DNA of 64,000 bases from Streptomyces sp. 2114.4 (GTDB lineage Bacteria; Actinomycetota; Actinomycetes; Streptomycetales; Streptomycetaceae), in the NCBI RefSeq assembly GCF_900187385.1, contig NZ_FYEY01000001.1, forward strand, positions 4,402,001 through 4,466,000, read 5' to 3'. The notes under the pieces are model-generated. The model was not told the DNA's origin and did no database searches. It saw only the letters and a program-made list of their open reading frames with translations. Made by a program: the position numbers and the translations under genes. The first letter of the stretch is position 1. Each line of letters opens with the position of its first letter. This document shows, piece by piece, positions 8,496 to 16,614 of the stretch.

Positions 8496-9990
8496 CGGTG
8501 GTGGTCTCTTCGTTCAGCGACAGCTGGGTCGGGTCACTCTCGCGCAATGCCTTCAGCTTCTTAGCGAAATGCAGCGCGTCGTCCGCGTCCTCGTAGTAGC
8601 CCTTCTTGATTGCTTTCTCCAACGACTCGAACAGGCCGGCGCGTCGGGACATCGTCCGGTACTGCCGCTCGACCGCGAGGAGTTCACGCGTCATGGAGAA
8701 GTGGATCGGATCGTCCTCACATGCTTCCTTGAGTAGACCGATCTCCTCCGCGCCCAGCACGAGCTGCTCGTCCAGGGGCAAGCCGGGGAACGTCTCGCCG
8801 GTCACCTCTTCGTAGATCCGCGGCACGGAGTCCTCAACTTCGTGCTTGTCGAACACCCAGATCCGGCGGATCTCGTGCAACTCCTTCATCGAGATCAGTT
8901 CGATGCCGCGCACGTGCTCCGGGGCTTTCTTGTGGTTGCGGACCTTGTTCTGCGCGCTGAGCAGCTTGCGCAGCCAGTCCTCGCGAGCGGACTGCTTGTA
9001 CGGTCCAGGAATGGTTCGGTCGCCGTCGCCGAGCAGTTGGACATTGCCGTTCATCCGGCGGAAGTCGCGTGTCTGGCTCTCGTTATTGACGTCGTCGAGC
9101 TCGTTGCGGAGCCTGAGCAGCGGCCGCATCCACTCCTTCTCGTCGTCATTGCGAATCATGGCAGTCATCGACTTGTCCTGCTCGACCAGCGTGCACGTCC
9201 AGCAGCCGAACCGGCTGTCGCCGCATGAGGGTGTGGTGTCGTCAACAACCAGCGGGCATTCTGAATCATCAGATGCGCCCTGATACATCGTCAGCAGGTC
9301 TTTGTTGTCGTGACCCCACGGGTTGGGGTACTGCATCAAGAACGCCCACACCTCCTCGGTCGACCAGTCCTCAATCGGGCTGTAGACCAGGGAATTGGGG
9401 AGCTTTCCATTGGGTGAAAGGCGGTCGCGAACGCGACGCTTCTCGTGCCGGGCCATCGCCCGAGCCCGGGCCTGGCTTTCGGCCTTGCGGATGCCCAGCA
9501 CGAGGATGGTCTCCCCGTGACGTCGCACAACTCGTCGGATGAAGGCGTTAGACGGCTTAATCTTCAACCGCTCTGTGCACCAGCGGAACTTCGGCCGGGG
9601 CGCGGGGTAGCCCTTGCCGATCAAGCTGACCCAGAATGTGTCTTTGACGTCCGGGGTCAGCTTGTGTGACTCGACCGGAAGCTGCTGTTCCTGCGCGGCG
9701 GCACGCATGGTGTCCAGGGATTGCCCGACCCAGGCGGAGACGACAGGGTTCTCCACCAGGGTGTCCGTGCTGATCACGTGGACTGGCTTGGTGCGCTGGT
9801 CGGTGGGCAGACCCTTGAGCGCGAGCCATACCAGTTGGAGCACTGCAGTGGAGTCTTTCCCGCCGCTGTACCCGATGACCCAGGGCACTTCATCCGCGAC
9901 ATAGAGTTCGCGAATTTCCTCCGTCAGCTCTTCGACGACCTCTGCCAAGGGCCTGTCTTGGAAGGTCCTCGTCGAGTTGGGGGTGCTCAT
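8482..9990 (-). CDS. dndC: DNA phosphorothioation sulfurtransferase DndC
   Basis: This 502-residue protein of the PAPS-reductase/ATP-pyrophosphatase fold has the PP-loop SGGKDS at residues 42-47. A Cys cluster (CGDSRFGCWTC, after SECPLVVDDTTPS) can hold the 4Fe-4S centre described for DndC. It takes sulfur mobilised by DndA, activates the DNA backbone and transfers sulfur within the DndCDE complex. Its ATG at 9990 overlaps the dndB stop by 4 bases (ATGA). Length and motifs match the family and nothing is degenerate. Confidence 0.95.
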   Translation of the reverse strand: MSTPNSTRTFQDRPLAEVVEELTEEIRELYVADEVPWVIGYSGGKDSTAVLQLVWLALKGLPTDQRTKPVHVISTDTLVENPVVSAWVGQSLDTMRAAAQEQQLPVESHKLTPDVKDTFWVSLIGKGYPAPRPKFRWCTERLKIKPSNAFIRRVVRRHGETILVLGIRKAESQARARAMARHEKRRVRDRLSPNGKLPNSLVYSPIEDWSTEEVWAFLMQYPNPWGHDNKDLLTMYQGASDDSECPLVVDDTTPSCGDSRFGCWTCTLVEQDKSMTAMIRNDDEKEWMRPLLRLRNELDDVNNESQTRDFRRMNGNVQLLGDGDRTIPGPYKQSAREDWLRKLLSAQNKVRNHKKAPEHVRGIELISMKELHEIRRIWVFDKHEVEDSVPRIYEEVTGETFPGLPLDEQLVLGAEEIGLLKEACEDDPIHFSMTRELLAVERQYRTMSRRAGLFESLEKAIKKGYYEDADDALHFAKKLKALRESDPTQLSLNEETTTDAPA

Positions 9991-11123
9991 GACTCTCCTC
10001 GCAGATAGGCATCTTCCACGCGCTGTTCCTCGGCGCTCAGCTCTAGCTTGAGGTGCTTACGCACGTAGTTCACGGTCAAGGTCAAGTTCTGTCGGCTCTT
10101 GGAGACCCGCCCGCCGACAAGGGCTCGCCCTTCCCACTCCGTGTTGGAACGCGTCCAGTCCACAGTGGACAGGCGATTGAGGGTTAGAGCCCAGCTCCGT
10201 GGCGCCAGGGACTTTCGCAGCAACGTGTTGCCGACGCGTCCCAGTGCATGCAAGGCGATGCCGTGGCTGTGCAGGAAGTCGCTGCGCATCTCTGATGCCG
10301 ACATCTCACGCCGTCGCACCATGTCCCACTCTGGGATCAGTGCGTCGATCGCGCTCCAGTACGCCTCGGCCAGCTCCTGGGACTGTTGCTTGCTGATTTT
10401 TAGGTCCTGCAGCAGAGACTGCGTGGCGTAGTAGAGGGAGCTCAGAGTGAACAGCTTACGGGAGCGCTTTGACAAGGTGCTGTTCTCCATGTCCACGTGC
10501 CCCTTGAACATCGGGGCACGCATGGCCAGCAGCCGCACCGTGGTGGACAGATCGTCACGGTGGTCGTACAGCACACCGATGGAGCGGGGTGGTCTCACGG
10601 CATGCCGGTTCAAGTCGGCGAACATCTGCTGGCAGCGAGCAAGGCCGGCGTCGTGAAAGAACACCACGGCTATCGTCTCCTCGCCGAGGTCGGGGTTCTC
10701 CTTGAGCGCCTGCTCGATCGCGGCGCGTCGGTGCTGGCCGTCGTTGATGAGGAACCGGGCAGCCATCGAGATGCGGATCTGGCCGGCGCGCATGCCCACG
10801 CCACTGTCTGCAATGCCCCCGAAGCGGATGTCGCCATCGACAGAGGCCGTTAGCGCACTGAAGACGTAGTCGGTGGGGTTGTCGATGATGTAGCGGGTCA
10901 GCGCCGGCAGTCGCCCCTTGTTCAAAGTCCGCTGAGCGCGTACCTCAGGGGCCAGCTCGTCCTCATCGAAGAGGAAGATCTTGGGGATGAGGCGGAGTGG
11001 GCACATGGACACGTAGAACTCGCGTCCTGCCTGGATACCGCGGATAGCCGGAAATACGTACTCAAAACCGGCAGACGTCGGCGATTCGGCAGGTTGAGGA
11101 GCGACAGAAGATCCCACCTGCAC
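9987..11123 (-). CDS. dndB: DndB, DGQHR regulator of phosphorothioation
   Basis: This 378-residue protein has FLINDGQHRRAAIEQAL (DGQHR at 128-132) and the family block FADLNRHAVRPPRSIGVLYD. DndB is dispensable for modification itself. In studied hosts it represses dnd transcription and tunes modification frequency and site choice. The start is a GTG at 11123. I see no ribosome binding site before it; a TACGAT ends only 5 bases upstream and could be a -10 box, so the transcript may be leaderless. The gene heads the overlapping dndBCDE operon and diverges from dndA, as in S. lividans. The intergenic palindrome at 11132-11153 is a likely control site. Confidence 0.95.
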   Translation of the reverse strand: MQVGSSVAPQPAESPTSAGFEYVFPAIRGIQAGREFYVSMCPLRLIPKIFLFDEDELAPEVRAQRTLNKGRLPALTRYIIDNPTDYVFSALTASVDGDIRFGGIADSGVGMRAGQIRISMAARFLINDGQHRRAAIEQALKENPDLGEETIAVVFFHDAGLARCQQMFADLNRHAVRPPRSIGVLYDHRDDLSTTVRLLAMRAPMFKGHVDMENSTLSKRSRKLFTLSSLYYATQSLLQDLKISKQQSQELAEAYWSAIDALIPEWDMVRRREMSASEMRSDFLHSHGIALHALGRVGNTLLRKSLAPRSWALTLNRLSTVDWTRSNTEWEGRALVGGRVSKSRQNLTLTVNYVRKHLKLELSAEEQRVEDAYLRGES

Positions 11124-11131
11124 ACGCTATC

Positions 11132-11153
11132 GTACGTCAGGTAAATGACGTAC
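11132..11153. promoter_or_regulatory. Perfect palindrome in the dndA/dndB divergent promoter
   Basis: GTACGTCA (11132-11139), six bases, then TGACGTAC (11146-11153) form a perfect 8+8 bp inverted repeat in the 69 bp between the chosen starts of dndB and dndA. From memory, DndB of Salmonella binds a TACG-spacer-CGTA motif upstream of its own operon; here TACG and CGTA are 12 bases apart. Autoregulation by DndB, or binding of another dimeric regulator, is inferred. Confidence 0.7.
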
Positions 11154-11192
11154 ACAGCACGTGGGAATCACGCTCGAAGGTGGTTGGGTTCG

Positions 11193-12338
11193 ATGGTGAC
11201 GTACCTCGACGCGGCGGCGACGACGCGCGTGGACCAGAGAGTGGCCGATGTTGTCCTGCACTGGATGACGGCCGAGTTCGGGAACGCCGGTAGCCGCCAC
11301 GAGTACGGTCTCCGCGCCAAGCGCGCGGTTGAACGTGCCCGCGACTACCTGGCGGGGACCGTTGGAGCGGAGCCCGATGAGTTGATCTTCACTAGTGGCG
11401 CTACGGAGAGCAACAACATCGCTCTGCTTGGGCTCGCTGCCTACGGCGAGCGGACCGGCCGGCGCCACATCATCACTTCCGCTATCGAGCACAAGGCGGT
11501 GCTTGAGCCCCTGGAGTACCTAGCCCGCCGGGGTTTCGAAGTGGACTTCCTCAAGCCCGGCCCCTCGGGCCGGGTCGCGGTCGAGGCTGTGTTGGAGCGG
11601 TTGCGACCGGACACCCTGCTGGTGTCACTGATGCACGTGAACAACGAGACCGGGGTCATCCAGCCCGTTGTCGATCTCGCGCGCGAGCTACTATCCACTC
11701 CGACTTACTTGCACGTGGATGCAGCTCAGGGGTACAGCAAGGTCCCTGCCGATCTGACCGCCCCGATCGACATGATCAGCATCAGTGGTCACAAGATCGG
11801 CGCGCCCAAAGGCGTAGGGGCTCTGGTTACTCGACGTCGAGAAAGCATGGACGACGAGCGGCCTCCCTTGGAGCCGATCATGTTCGGCGGCGGCCAGGAG
11901 CGCGGCCTGCGGCCCGGCACCCTGCCCGTGCCCTTGATCATGGGCTTGGCCGAGGCCGCGAAGGTCTTTGAAAGGGAGCATGCCCAGTGGAAGGCTGCCG
12001 CACTGGAACTGCGCGCGCGGCTCCTCGAAGGGTTGGCATCAGAGCGCTTCCACCTGAATGGTGACCAGGATCACGTTGTTCCGCACATCGTTAACGTCTC
12101 ATTCGAGGACGTGGATTCTGAAGCGTTTCTCGTCACGCTCAAGGAGCTGGTTGCGGTCGCGACGGGCTCTGCGTGCACTAGCGCCTCCTACACGCCGAGC
12201 CACGTACTCACCGCAATGGACCTGCCTGACGCGGTGGCGAGGAACGGGCTGCGGTTTTCCTGGTATCCCGAACAAGCAGATGGCCTGGACGTCGCGGAGC
12301 TGGCCAACGGAGTCGGGAAGCTCCGGCCGCGGGTCTGA
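11193..12338 (+). CDS. dndA: Cysteine desulfurase DndA
   Basis: This is a 381-residue IscS/NifS-type PLP enzyme that releases sulfur from L-cysteine as a persulfide for DndC. It opens with the family start TYLDAAATTRVD. The PLP lysine lies in ISGHKIGAPKGVG, and the catalytic Cys in TGSACTSASYTPSHV. The start is the ATG at 11193 behind GAAGG (a GTG follows at 11196). An open frame runs back to 11145, but that extension would add residues the family lacks. It is divergent to dndBCDE and ends 12 bases before the convergent methyltransferase gene. It has its own promoter and shares the intergenic palindrome. Confidence 0.95.
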   Translation: MVTYLDAAATTRVDQRVADVVLHWMTAEFGNAGSRHEYGLRAKRAVERARDYLAGTVGAEPDELIFTSGATESNNIALLGLAAYGERTGRRHIITSAIEHKAVLEPLEYLARRGFEVDFLKPGPSGRVAVEAVLERLRPDTLLVSLMHVNNETGVIQPVVDLARELLSTPTYLHVDAAQGYSKVPADLTAPIDMISISGHKIGAPKGVGALVTRRRESMDDERPPLEPIMFGGGQERGLRPGTLPVPLIMGLAEAAKVFEREHAQWKAAALELRARLLEGLASERFHLNGDQDHVVPHIVNVSFEDVDSEAFLVTLKELVAVATGSACTSASYTPSHVLTAMDLPDAVARNGLRFSWYPEQADGLDVAELANGVGKLRPRV

Positions 12339-12350
12339 GTGGGCCAGGGC

Positions 12351-13784
12351 CTAGTCGCGAGTTCGGACGAGTCGGTGCCCGTGGAGGGTTCGCTGGCACC
12401 GAGCGAGCTCGCTCTCCCAGCCGGCCTCGGTGCCAATCAGGTGTGGGTATGCATACAAGCCAGCCTTGACCTCTGCCTCTGTCAGGCGCTGGTACTTCGG
12501 CGCATCCGGGTCGTCGGGGTGCAGGAACTCATGCTTGCGGTGCAGCAGCGGCCGATTGCTACGACCTCCGTACGAATGATGGGAGGTCTCGAAGGTCCCC
12601 AAATCCACCTGGTAGGACGTCAGCAGACGCGGATGGGGGTCACGGTCGAACTCTGGGTAGTCCAACCAGCTAACCGCACGGCCCCGGTGGCAGAGTTTGA
12701 CAACGGTCCACGCCTGCGGTCGGCCGGCTGCAATCGATGCACAGTGCTCGTACAAGCGCAGTACGGTCGGCATTCGATCCACCGCTCTGCGGTGCACGTA
12801 AAGCGCGGTCGGGGTCAGCTTGCCAACGGTGGAGGCGCTCATAGCTCCGCGGATGTAGGCGTCGTCCCGCAGCTTGAGCAGCAGCCGGTCGGCTCGTTGG
12901 CACGCCTCCTTGTATGACGAGAAGAACGCCCGAATGTCCAGCTGCACAGTTAGCGGCAGACTCGTGAACGGGCCGCGCCCGTTGAAGAGTTCAACTGCAA
13001 GGAACAGCAGCGTGTTGAGAGTGGTGCGTTTGGCCCCCTCACTCACCTTGGCTGGGTCGGCGGACTCGCGTGCAAGGCGGCGTACCTCCGCCTGGCTCAG
13101 GTGCGCCAGTAGTTGGGCTGTGAGCCGGGGCGTTTCTTCCAGGCGCGGAGGGCGCCCGCGTCGCTCCACGTGGTCGATGAGCGCGGCTACTGCGGTAGCG
13201 GTGTCGCTCGAAGCCAGCCACTCGTCATCGGCGATGATGCGGCGTGCGAGATAGCTCAGCCGGTCGCTGTCGGCCTTGAATGCATAGATGATCCCTGGCC
13301 CGGCGGAGACGGCCCGGACACCAGTGATCTCTTCAACGTAGATCCGAAGCTCGTTGGCCCCATACAAGTGTTGGAATGTCTTGCGCCGGGTCAGCAGACC
13401 GTCCCCGAACTCTTGACCGTTGACCTTCGATCTTTCCCAGGACAGGCGTGCGGAAGCGATCAACACCTTCCCTGCGAGGTCCCAGGCGCTCTGGAGGGTG
13501 CGCCGCCGTTCGACAGGGTCTTCGATGACGTTTAGGACGTAGGTGAGAAGCACCACCGTGGCTGGCTTCAGTTGCACATCGGGCTCGTAGAAGGGATCCC
13601 AGCCGGCGGCGTCACACCCCAGGTGCCGCAGTGCGCGAACATCTTCCCCGCGCCCGCATCCGTAGTCGAAGACAGCATCGTCGGGAAGGATCTGTCGGTC
13701 GAGTAGGGCTTGGCGGGCGGGAACGGACAAGCTGCCTCGCGTGATGGCAGTGAGCCATCTCCTGCTTCTGGCCTCTTGAGACAT
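12351..13784 (-). CDS. Dnd-associated putative DNA methyltransferase
   Basis: This 477-residue protein has a class I SAM-binding motif at about residues 39-46 (VFDYGCGRGEDVRAL), then GWDPFY and LLTYVLNVIEDP. It matches the pattern of the methyltransferase family recurrently found beside dnd genes (TIGR04096-like, by memory). Its target is unproven; the family is usually assumed to modify DNA or a Dnd component. The ATG is at 13784. It is convergent with dndA and is not part of either dnd transcript. SAM binding is supported by motif; methylation of DNA is inference from context. Confidence 0.85.
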   Translation of the reverse strand: MSQEARSRRWLTAITRGSLSVPARQALLDRQILPDDAVFDYGCGRGEDVRALRHLGCDAAGWDPFYEPDVQLKPATVVLLTYVLNVIEDPVERRRTLQSAWDLAGKVLIASARLSWERSKVNGQEFGDGLLTRRKTFQHLYGANELRIYVEEITGVRAVSAGPGIIYAFKADSDRLSYLARRIIADDEWLASSDTATAVAALIDHVERRGRPPRLEETPRLTAQLLAHLSQAEVRRLARESADPAKVSEGAKRTTLNTLLFLAVELFNGRGPFTSLPLTVQLDIRAFFSSYKEACQRADRLLLKLRDDAYIRGAMSASTVGKLTPTALYVHRRAVDRMPTVLRLYEHCASIAAGRPQAWTVVKLCHRGRAVSWLDYPEFDRDPHPRLLTSYQVDLGTFETSHHSYGGRSNRPLLHRKHEFLHPDDPDAPKYQRLTEAEVKAGLYAYPHLIGTEAGWESELARCQRTLHGHRLVRTRD

Positions 13785-13936
13785 GACCTTCCCCGGTGTC
13801 TGCTCGTTTCCTCTCGGAGTATGGCGGATTTAAGCGGTCAGGGACGGCGCCTCGTCGGATCCTCACCGCCTGGCAGCTGACGAGACGTACAGGAGTGCTG
13901 TCATGACTGTCGGAGCTTGCTGGAAGGATCTGTGCC

Positions 13937-14230
13937 ATGGATGCTTCGAGGTCTATCAACGCCGCAACTACTGGAAAGGAATTGGGAGTTCGCCCTAGAA
14001 CGGCACCGCCGCGGTACGCCATGATCCTGGTATCTCCCCACGGCGTGGCGCATCTCCCCGGCAAGTGCAACCACCATCCCGACAAGAGCCACCGAGAGGC
14101 GGGCTGGGGATGGGTGGTGGAGCCAGATGAAGGGGTCTGGGAGGGGATCAGCCGTGAAAACCCGCTCCAAGCGACGCACGGCAACGCAGCACGTGTCGCA
14201 TGGGAACGATGTGGTCACTGCCTCATGTAG
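13937..14230 (+). CDS. Small Cys/His-rich hypothetical protein, 97 aa
   Basis: No family is recognised. The ATG at 13937 follows GGAAGG with 9-base spacing, which is good support for translation. Cys and His residues (GKCNHHPDKSH and ERCGHCLM at the very end) could bind zinc, and the centre is rich in Trp and Gly (GWGWVVEPDEGVWEGIS). It lies between the Dnd methyltransferase gene (divergent) and the tRNA-like junction. It could be a small accessory protein of the island; coding status is moderately supported. Confidence 0.45.
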   Translation: MDASRSINAATTGKELGVRPRTAPPRYAMILVSPHGVAHLPGKCNHHPDKSHREAGWGWVVEPDEGVWEGISRENPLQATHGNAARVAWERCGHCLM

Positions 14231-14309
14231 GGGGCGCGACAGAGCATTGAGACGGGCAGCGGCCCCCGAGCCGCTGCGTTCATACGGGCCGAAATCAGAT
14301 GGGTCACAA

Positions 14310-14340
14310 AACAACCCCAGGTGGCTGACCTGGGGTTGTT
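14310..14340 (-). terminator. Intrinsic terminator of the tRNA-like remnant
   Basis: A perfect 13-bp stem (AACAACCCCAGGT / ACCTGGGGTTGTT) has a 5-base loop. Read on the minus strand it is followed by TTTTG and sits 3 bases past the CCA of the tRNA-like fragment. It looks like a native tRNA terminator. Confidence 0.85.
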
Positions 14341-14343
14341 ACA

Positions 14344-14371
14344 TGGATCGGGCGACGGGAATCGAACCCGC
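14344..14371 (-). other. tRNA 3'-end fragment (attachment-site remnant)
   Basis: On the minus strand these 28 bases read as a T-arm (GCGGG, loop TTCGATT, CCCGT), a 7-base acceptor strand and an encoded CCA. They closely resemble the 3' end of a bacterial tRNA-Gly, with an A where Gly tRNAs usually have C before TCCA. I could not fold a D-arm and anticodon arm of normal size upstream, so this is a fragment. Such duplicated 3' ends are left where elements integrate into tRNA genes. Positions 14372-14648 hold no gene I can support. Confidence 0.6.
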
Positions 14372-14648
14372 GGAACGGCCGCCAAGGCGGGCCCTCCCTG
14401 GGAAGGATAGGGCCATGAACACGGCGGATGTCGTGGTCATCGGCGCCCTTCTCTCCGTTCCCGTCGCCAGAAGCTGGTCACCTGCCGCACCAACGCCAGC
14501 GGCGTTGTTTGCTGACCTCCGTTTCGCTGCACCAGCATGGGGAGGCCAACCGAGGGAACGGGACCCCGGTGGATCCCCCAAGTTCTCGTCCGAGTGATAG
14601 CAGGGCGACGCGTCACCCAGGGCGCCCCAGCATGCCTAGCGTGCCGGG

Positions 14649-15149
14649 ATGACGATCGAGTACGAAAGCCTTGGGCAGCCCCTGGGGGAGTATCAACTGA
14701 CGCGAGCTGATCACCGCCGTCAACAGGAGGCCGAGGACATAGCCGCATGGGTGGAGAAGCAGCTTGCTAAGGCGCCTCGCTGGTCTGAGGAGAAGATCCG
14801 GCAGGTTCAGGAGCTCTTTGAGAGCTGCACGGTGCCACCTCCATGGGAGTACATGAGGTGGCGAGTGCGTCTCTACTGCGGCCATATTCAGGAGGTCAAG
14901 GGACTGCGCCGCGAGAGTCGCCCTGACGGGAGGGCCACGGACGTTTGTTGCTCCGAGTGCGGCAAGAGTCCTGCGGTGATCGTGGCCTTTGAGGTGATCG
15001 GGCCAGTGGCCGAACCGCCGGCAGCGCCGCAGGTCATGCCTCGGAACACGGCGTCACGCCCTGTTCCCGCTGATCGCCGCACAAAGGCGGAGCTGGAGGC
15101 GGAGAACGCCACCCTCCGGGCAGAAGTCGAGCGTCTACGCCGCACCTGA
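14649..15149 (+). CDS. Hypothetical protein with zinc ribbon and coiled coil
   Basis: This 166-residue protein has no known function. It has an acidic helical N-terminus, then CGH and, about 25 residues later, CCSECGKSP, which together look like a zinc ribbon. The last 30 residues (TKAELEAENATLRAEVERLRR) have heptad spacing of a short leucine-zipper-like coiled coil. This layout suggests a dimeric nucleic-acid or protein-binding adaptor. The ATG at 14649 lacks a strong ribosome binding site. It stands alone on the plus strand, convergent with the cargo operon. Confidence 0.6.
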   Translation: MTIEYESLGQPLGEYQLTRADHRRQQEAEDIAAWVEKQLAKAPRWSEEKIRQVQELFESCTVPPPWEYMRWRVRLYCGHIQEVKGLRRESRPDGRATDVCCSECGKSPAVIVAFEVIGPVAEPPAAPQVMPRNTASRPVPADRRTKAELEAENATLRAEVERLRRT

Positions 15150-15179
15150 CCGAGTAGATCGCGTTTCCAGCAGCCGCGG

Positions 15180-15686
15180 TCATCTCAGCGGGTGCCTTTC
15201 CAGTAGTCGTCCGGGCGGTGGTGCGCTCGCTGGGCGTTCACCGAGTCCGCCATGCTGGGTTGATACCTCAGCCCAGACTACTTTTCCGCCGTGCCGGGGC
15301 GGGTGGGAGTAGCCCCAGCGGCTGGCCATGGCTTCTGTCAGGAGCAGTCCCCGTCCGCACGTTGCGTTGCTGTCCGCCGAGCGGCGTGATGGTGGGCGAG
15401 GGTCGCAGTCGCTGACCAGGATGAGCACGCTCGGTCCTGTCAGGCGGAGCCTGAGAGAGATCGTTCTGACCTCGTACGAGCTTGAGGGAGCGACTTCTTG
15501 CGCCGGGCTAGCGTGCCGGACGGCGTTAGTCGTCAGTTCGGAGGCGAGGAGCCGAACTGTCTCGACAACGTCGCTCCCGAGCTGCCATCGGCGCAGGACG
15601 TCGACGGTGTGTCGCCGGGCCCAGGAGGCGGCGTTGGGCGTGGCCGCAAGGGTGAGATCGCTGATCGTTTGGTGGGCCTGATTCAT
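15180..15686 (-). CDS. ATP-binding protein, anti-sigma-factor (HATPase) type
   Basis: This is a 168-residue single-domain GHKL protein of the RsbW/SpoIIAB-like type that is abundant in Streptomyces. The N-box is LLASELTTNAVRHAS, and SDCDPRPPSRR and GRGLLLTEAMASRWG correspond to the G1 and G2 regions. The ATG at 15686 follows GGGAGG. It is the last gene of the minus-strand cargo run, 133 bases after the methyltransferase gene. Family members act as anti-sigma factors or orphan Ser kinases; no sigma factor is encoded nearby, so its partner is unknown. Confidence 0.8.
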   Translation of the reverse strand: MNQAHQTISDLTLAATPNAASWARRHTVDVLRRWQLGSDVVETVRLLASELTTNAVRHASPAQEVAPSSSYEVRTISLRLRLTGPSVLILVSDCDPRPPSRRSADSNATCGRGLLLTEAMASRWGYSHPPRHGGKVVWAEVSTQHGGLGERPASAPPPGRLLERHPLR

Positions 15687-15819
15687 GGGGGATGCCTCCC
15701 TCAGGGGGATGGCTGAGCATGAGTGGGTGCCAGGCGCTGTTGGATGTCTGTATGGCAGTCCCTGGGCATAGAGAGCCGCTTGTGGCCGCTACCTGGCCAG
15801 TCGGCGTCGGCGGAGATCG

Positions 15820-16557
15820 CTACTTCGTGGCGATGACATAGACGCTGCCCCAGCGACGCTTCGGATTGGCGATCTTGGGGTCGAAGGTCCACGGCTCTAC
15901 GGTGGCGAAGCCTGCTTCGGTGAAGAGCTGGACGAGCTTCTCGTAGTCGTAGGCCCAGAGATGTGGGGTGTACTTGGGGTCGTCGTCTTGGTCACGGAAG
16001 ACGAGGTTGACGAGGTCGAGCCGGGTGTTGATGTCGTTGCGGCAGTCGCGCTTGGCGTACCAGCGCTCGACCATCTCGTCGGCGGGGTCCAGCGGCCCGG
16101 GGTACTGGCTGAGGGCGAAGGCGGCGTCGGGGACGCCAGTGATGATCCGGCCGCCTGCTGCGAGTACGCGGTGGGCTTCCTGGACGTAGTTTTTGACGGA
16201 GCGGGGGTAGTCGATGTGCTCCAGGAAGTGCTCGGAGAAGATCAGCTCGACGGTGTCGTCGGGCAGGGGGATGCCTTCGCGGACATCCCAGAGCAGGTCG
16301 GCCGGCGGGACGGCGTCGACGTTGAAGAACCCCTCGATGCGGTGGGTTCCACCGCCGATCTGGACCTTGGAGGGCTTCTGGTCGATGCGGCTGTCAGGCC
16401 AGGCTCGCTGGCTGGCGTGATGGTAGCGGTGGAGTCCGATCTCCCAGGCCGCTGTGCGGAGTGCTCGGGCAAGGCCGTGGGTGGTGGAGGGGGCGCTCAG
16501 CAGGGCGTCGATCTGCTCCCCGAGGAGGTCGACGGAGGGCATGCCGAAGTAACTCAT
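15820..16557 (-). CDS. SAM-dependent methyltransferase
   Basis: This 245-residue class I methyltransferase has QIGGGTHRIEGFFNVDAVP as motif I and the acidic loop. It is followed by FSEHFLEHIDYP (the acceptor-side EHFLEH signature) and AGGRIITGVPDAAFAL. Proteins with this EHFLEH pattern often act on small molecules or sugars. The ATG at 16557 has AAGGAG upstream. It lies 57 bases after the unknown 463-residue gene and is probably co-transcribed with the HD and CYTH genes. The substrate is unknown. Confidence 0.8.
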   Translation of the reverse strand: MSYFGMPSVDLLGEQIDALLSAPSTTHGLARALRTAAWEIGLHRYHHASQRAWPDSRIDQKPSKVQIGGGTHRIEGFFNVDAVPPADLLWDVREGIPLPDDTVELIFSEHFLEHIDYPRSVKNYVQEAHRVLAAGGRIITGVPDAAFALSQYPGPLDPADEMVERWYAKRDCRNDINTRLDLVNLVFRDQDDDPKYTPHLWAYDYEKLVQLFTEAGFATVEPWTFDPKIANPKRRWGSVYVIATK

Positions 16558-16614
16558 GGCGAGGCTCCTTGGAAGAAGAGGCAGCAGAGAAGCTGCTGAT
16601 GAGGGCAGGGGTGG

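Noticed and set aside
879-13784. DndFGH or an SBD-HNH (ScoMcrA-like) restriction enzyme
   Set aside because: No protein with DndH helicase, DndF P-loop or HNH motifs was found in the Dnd region.
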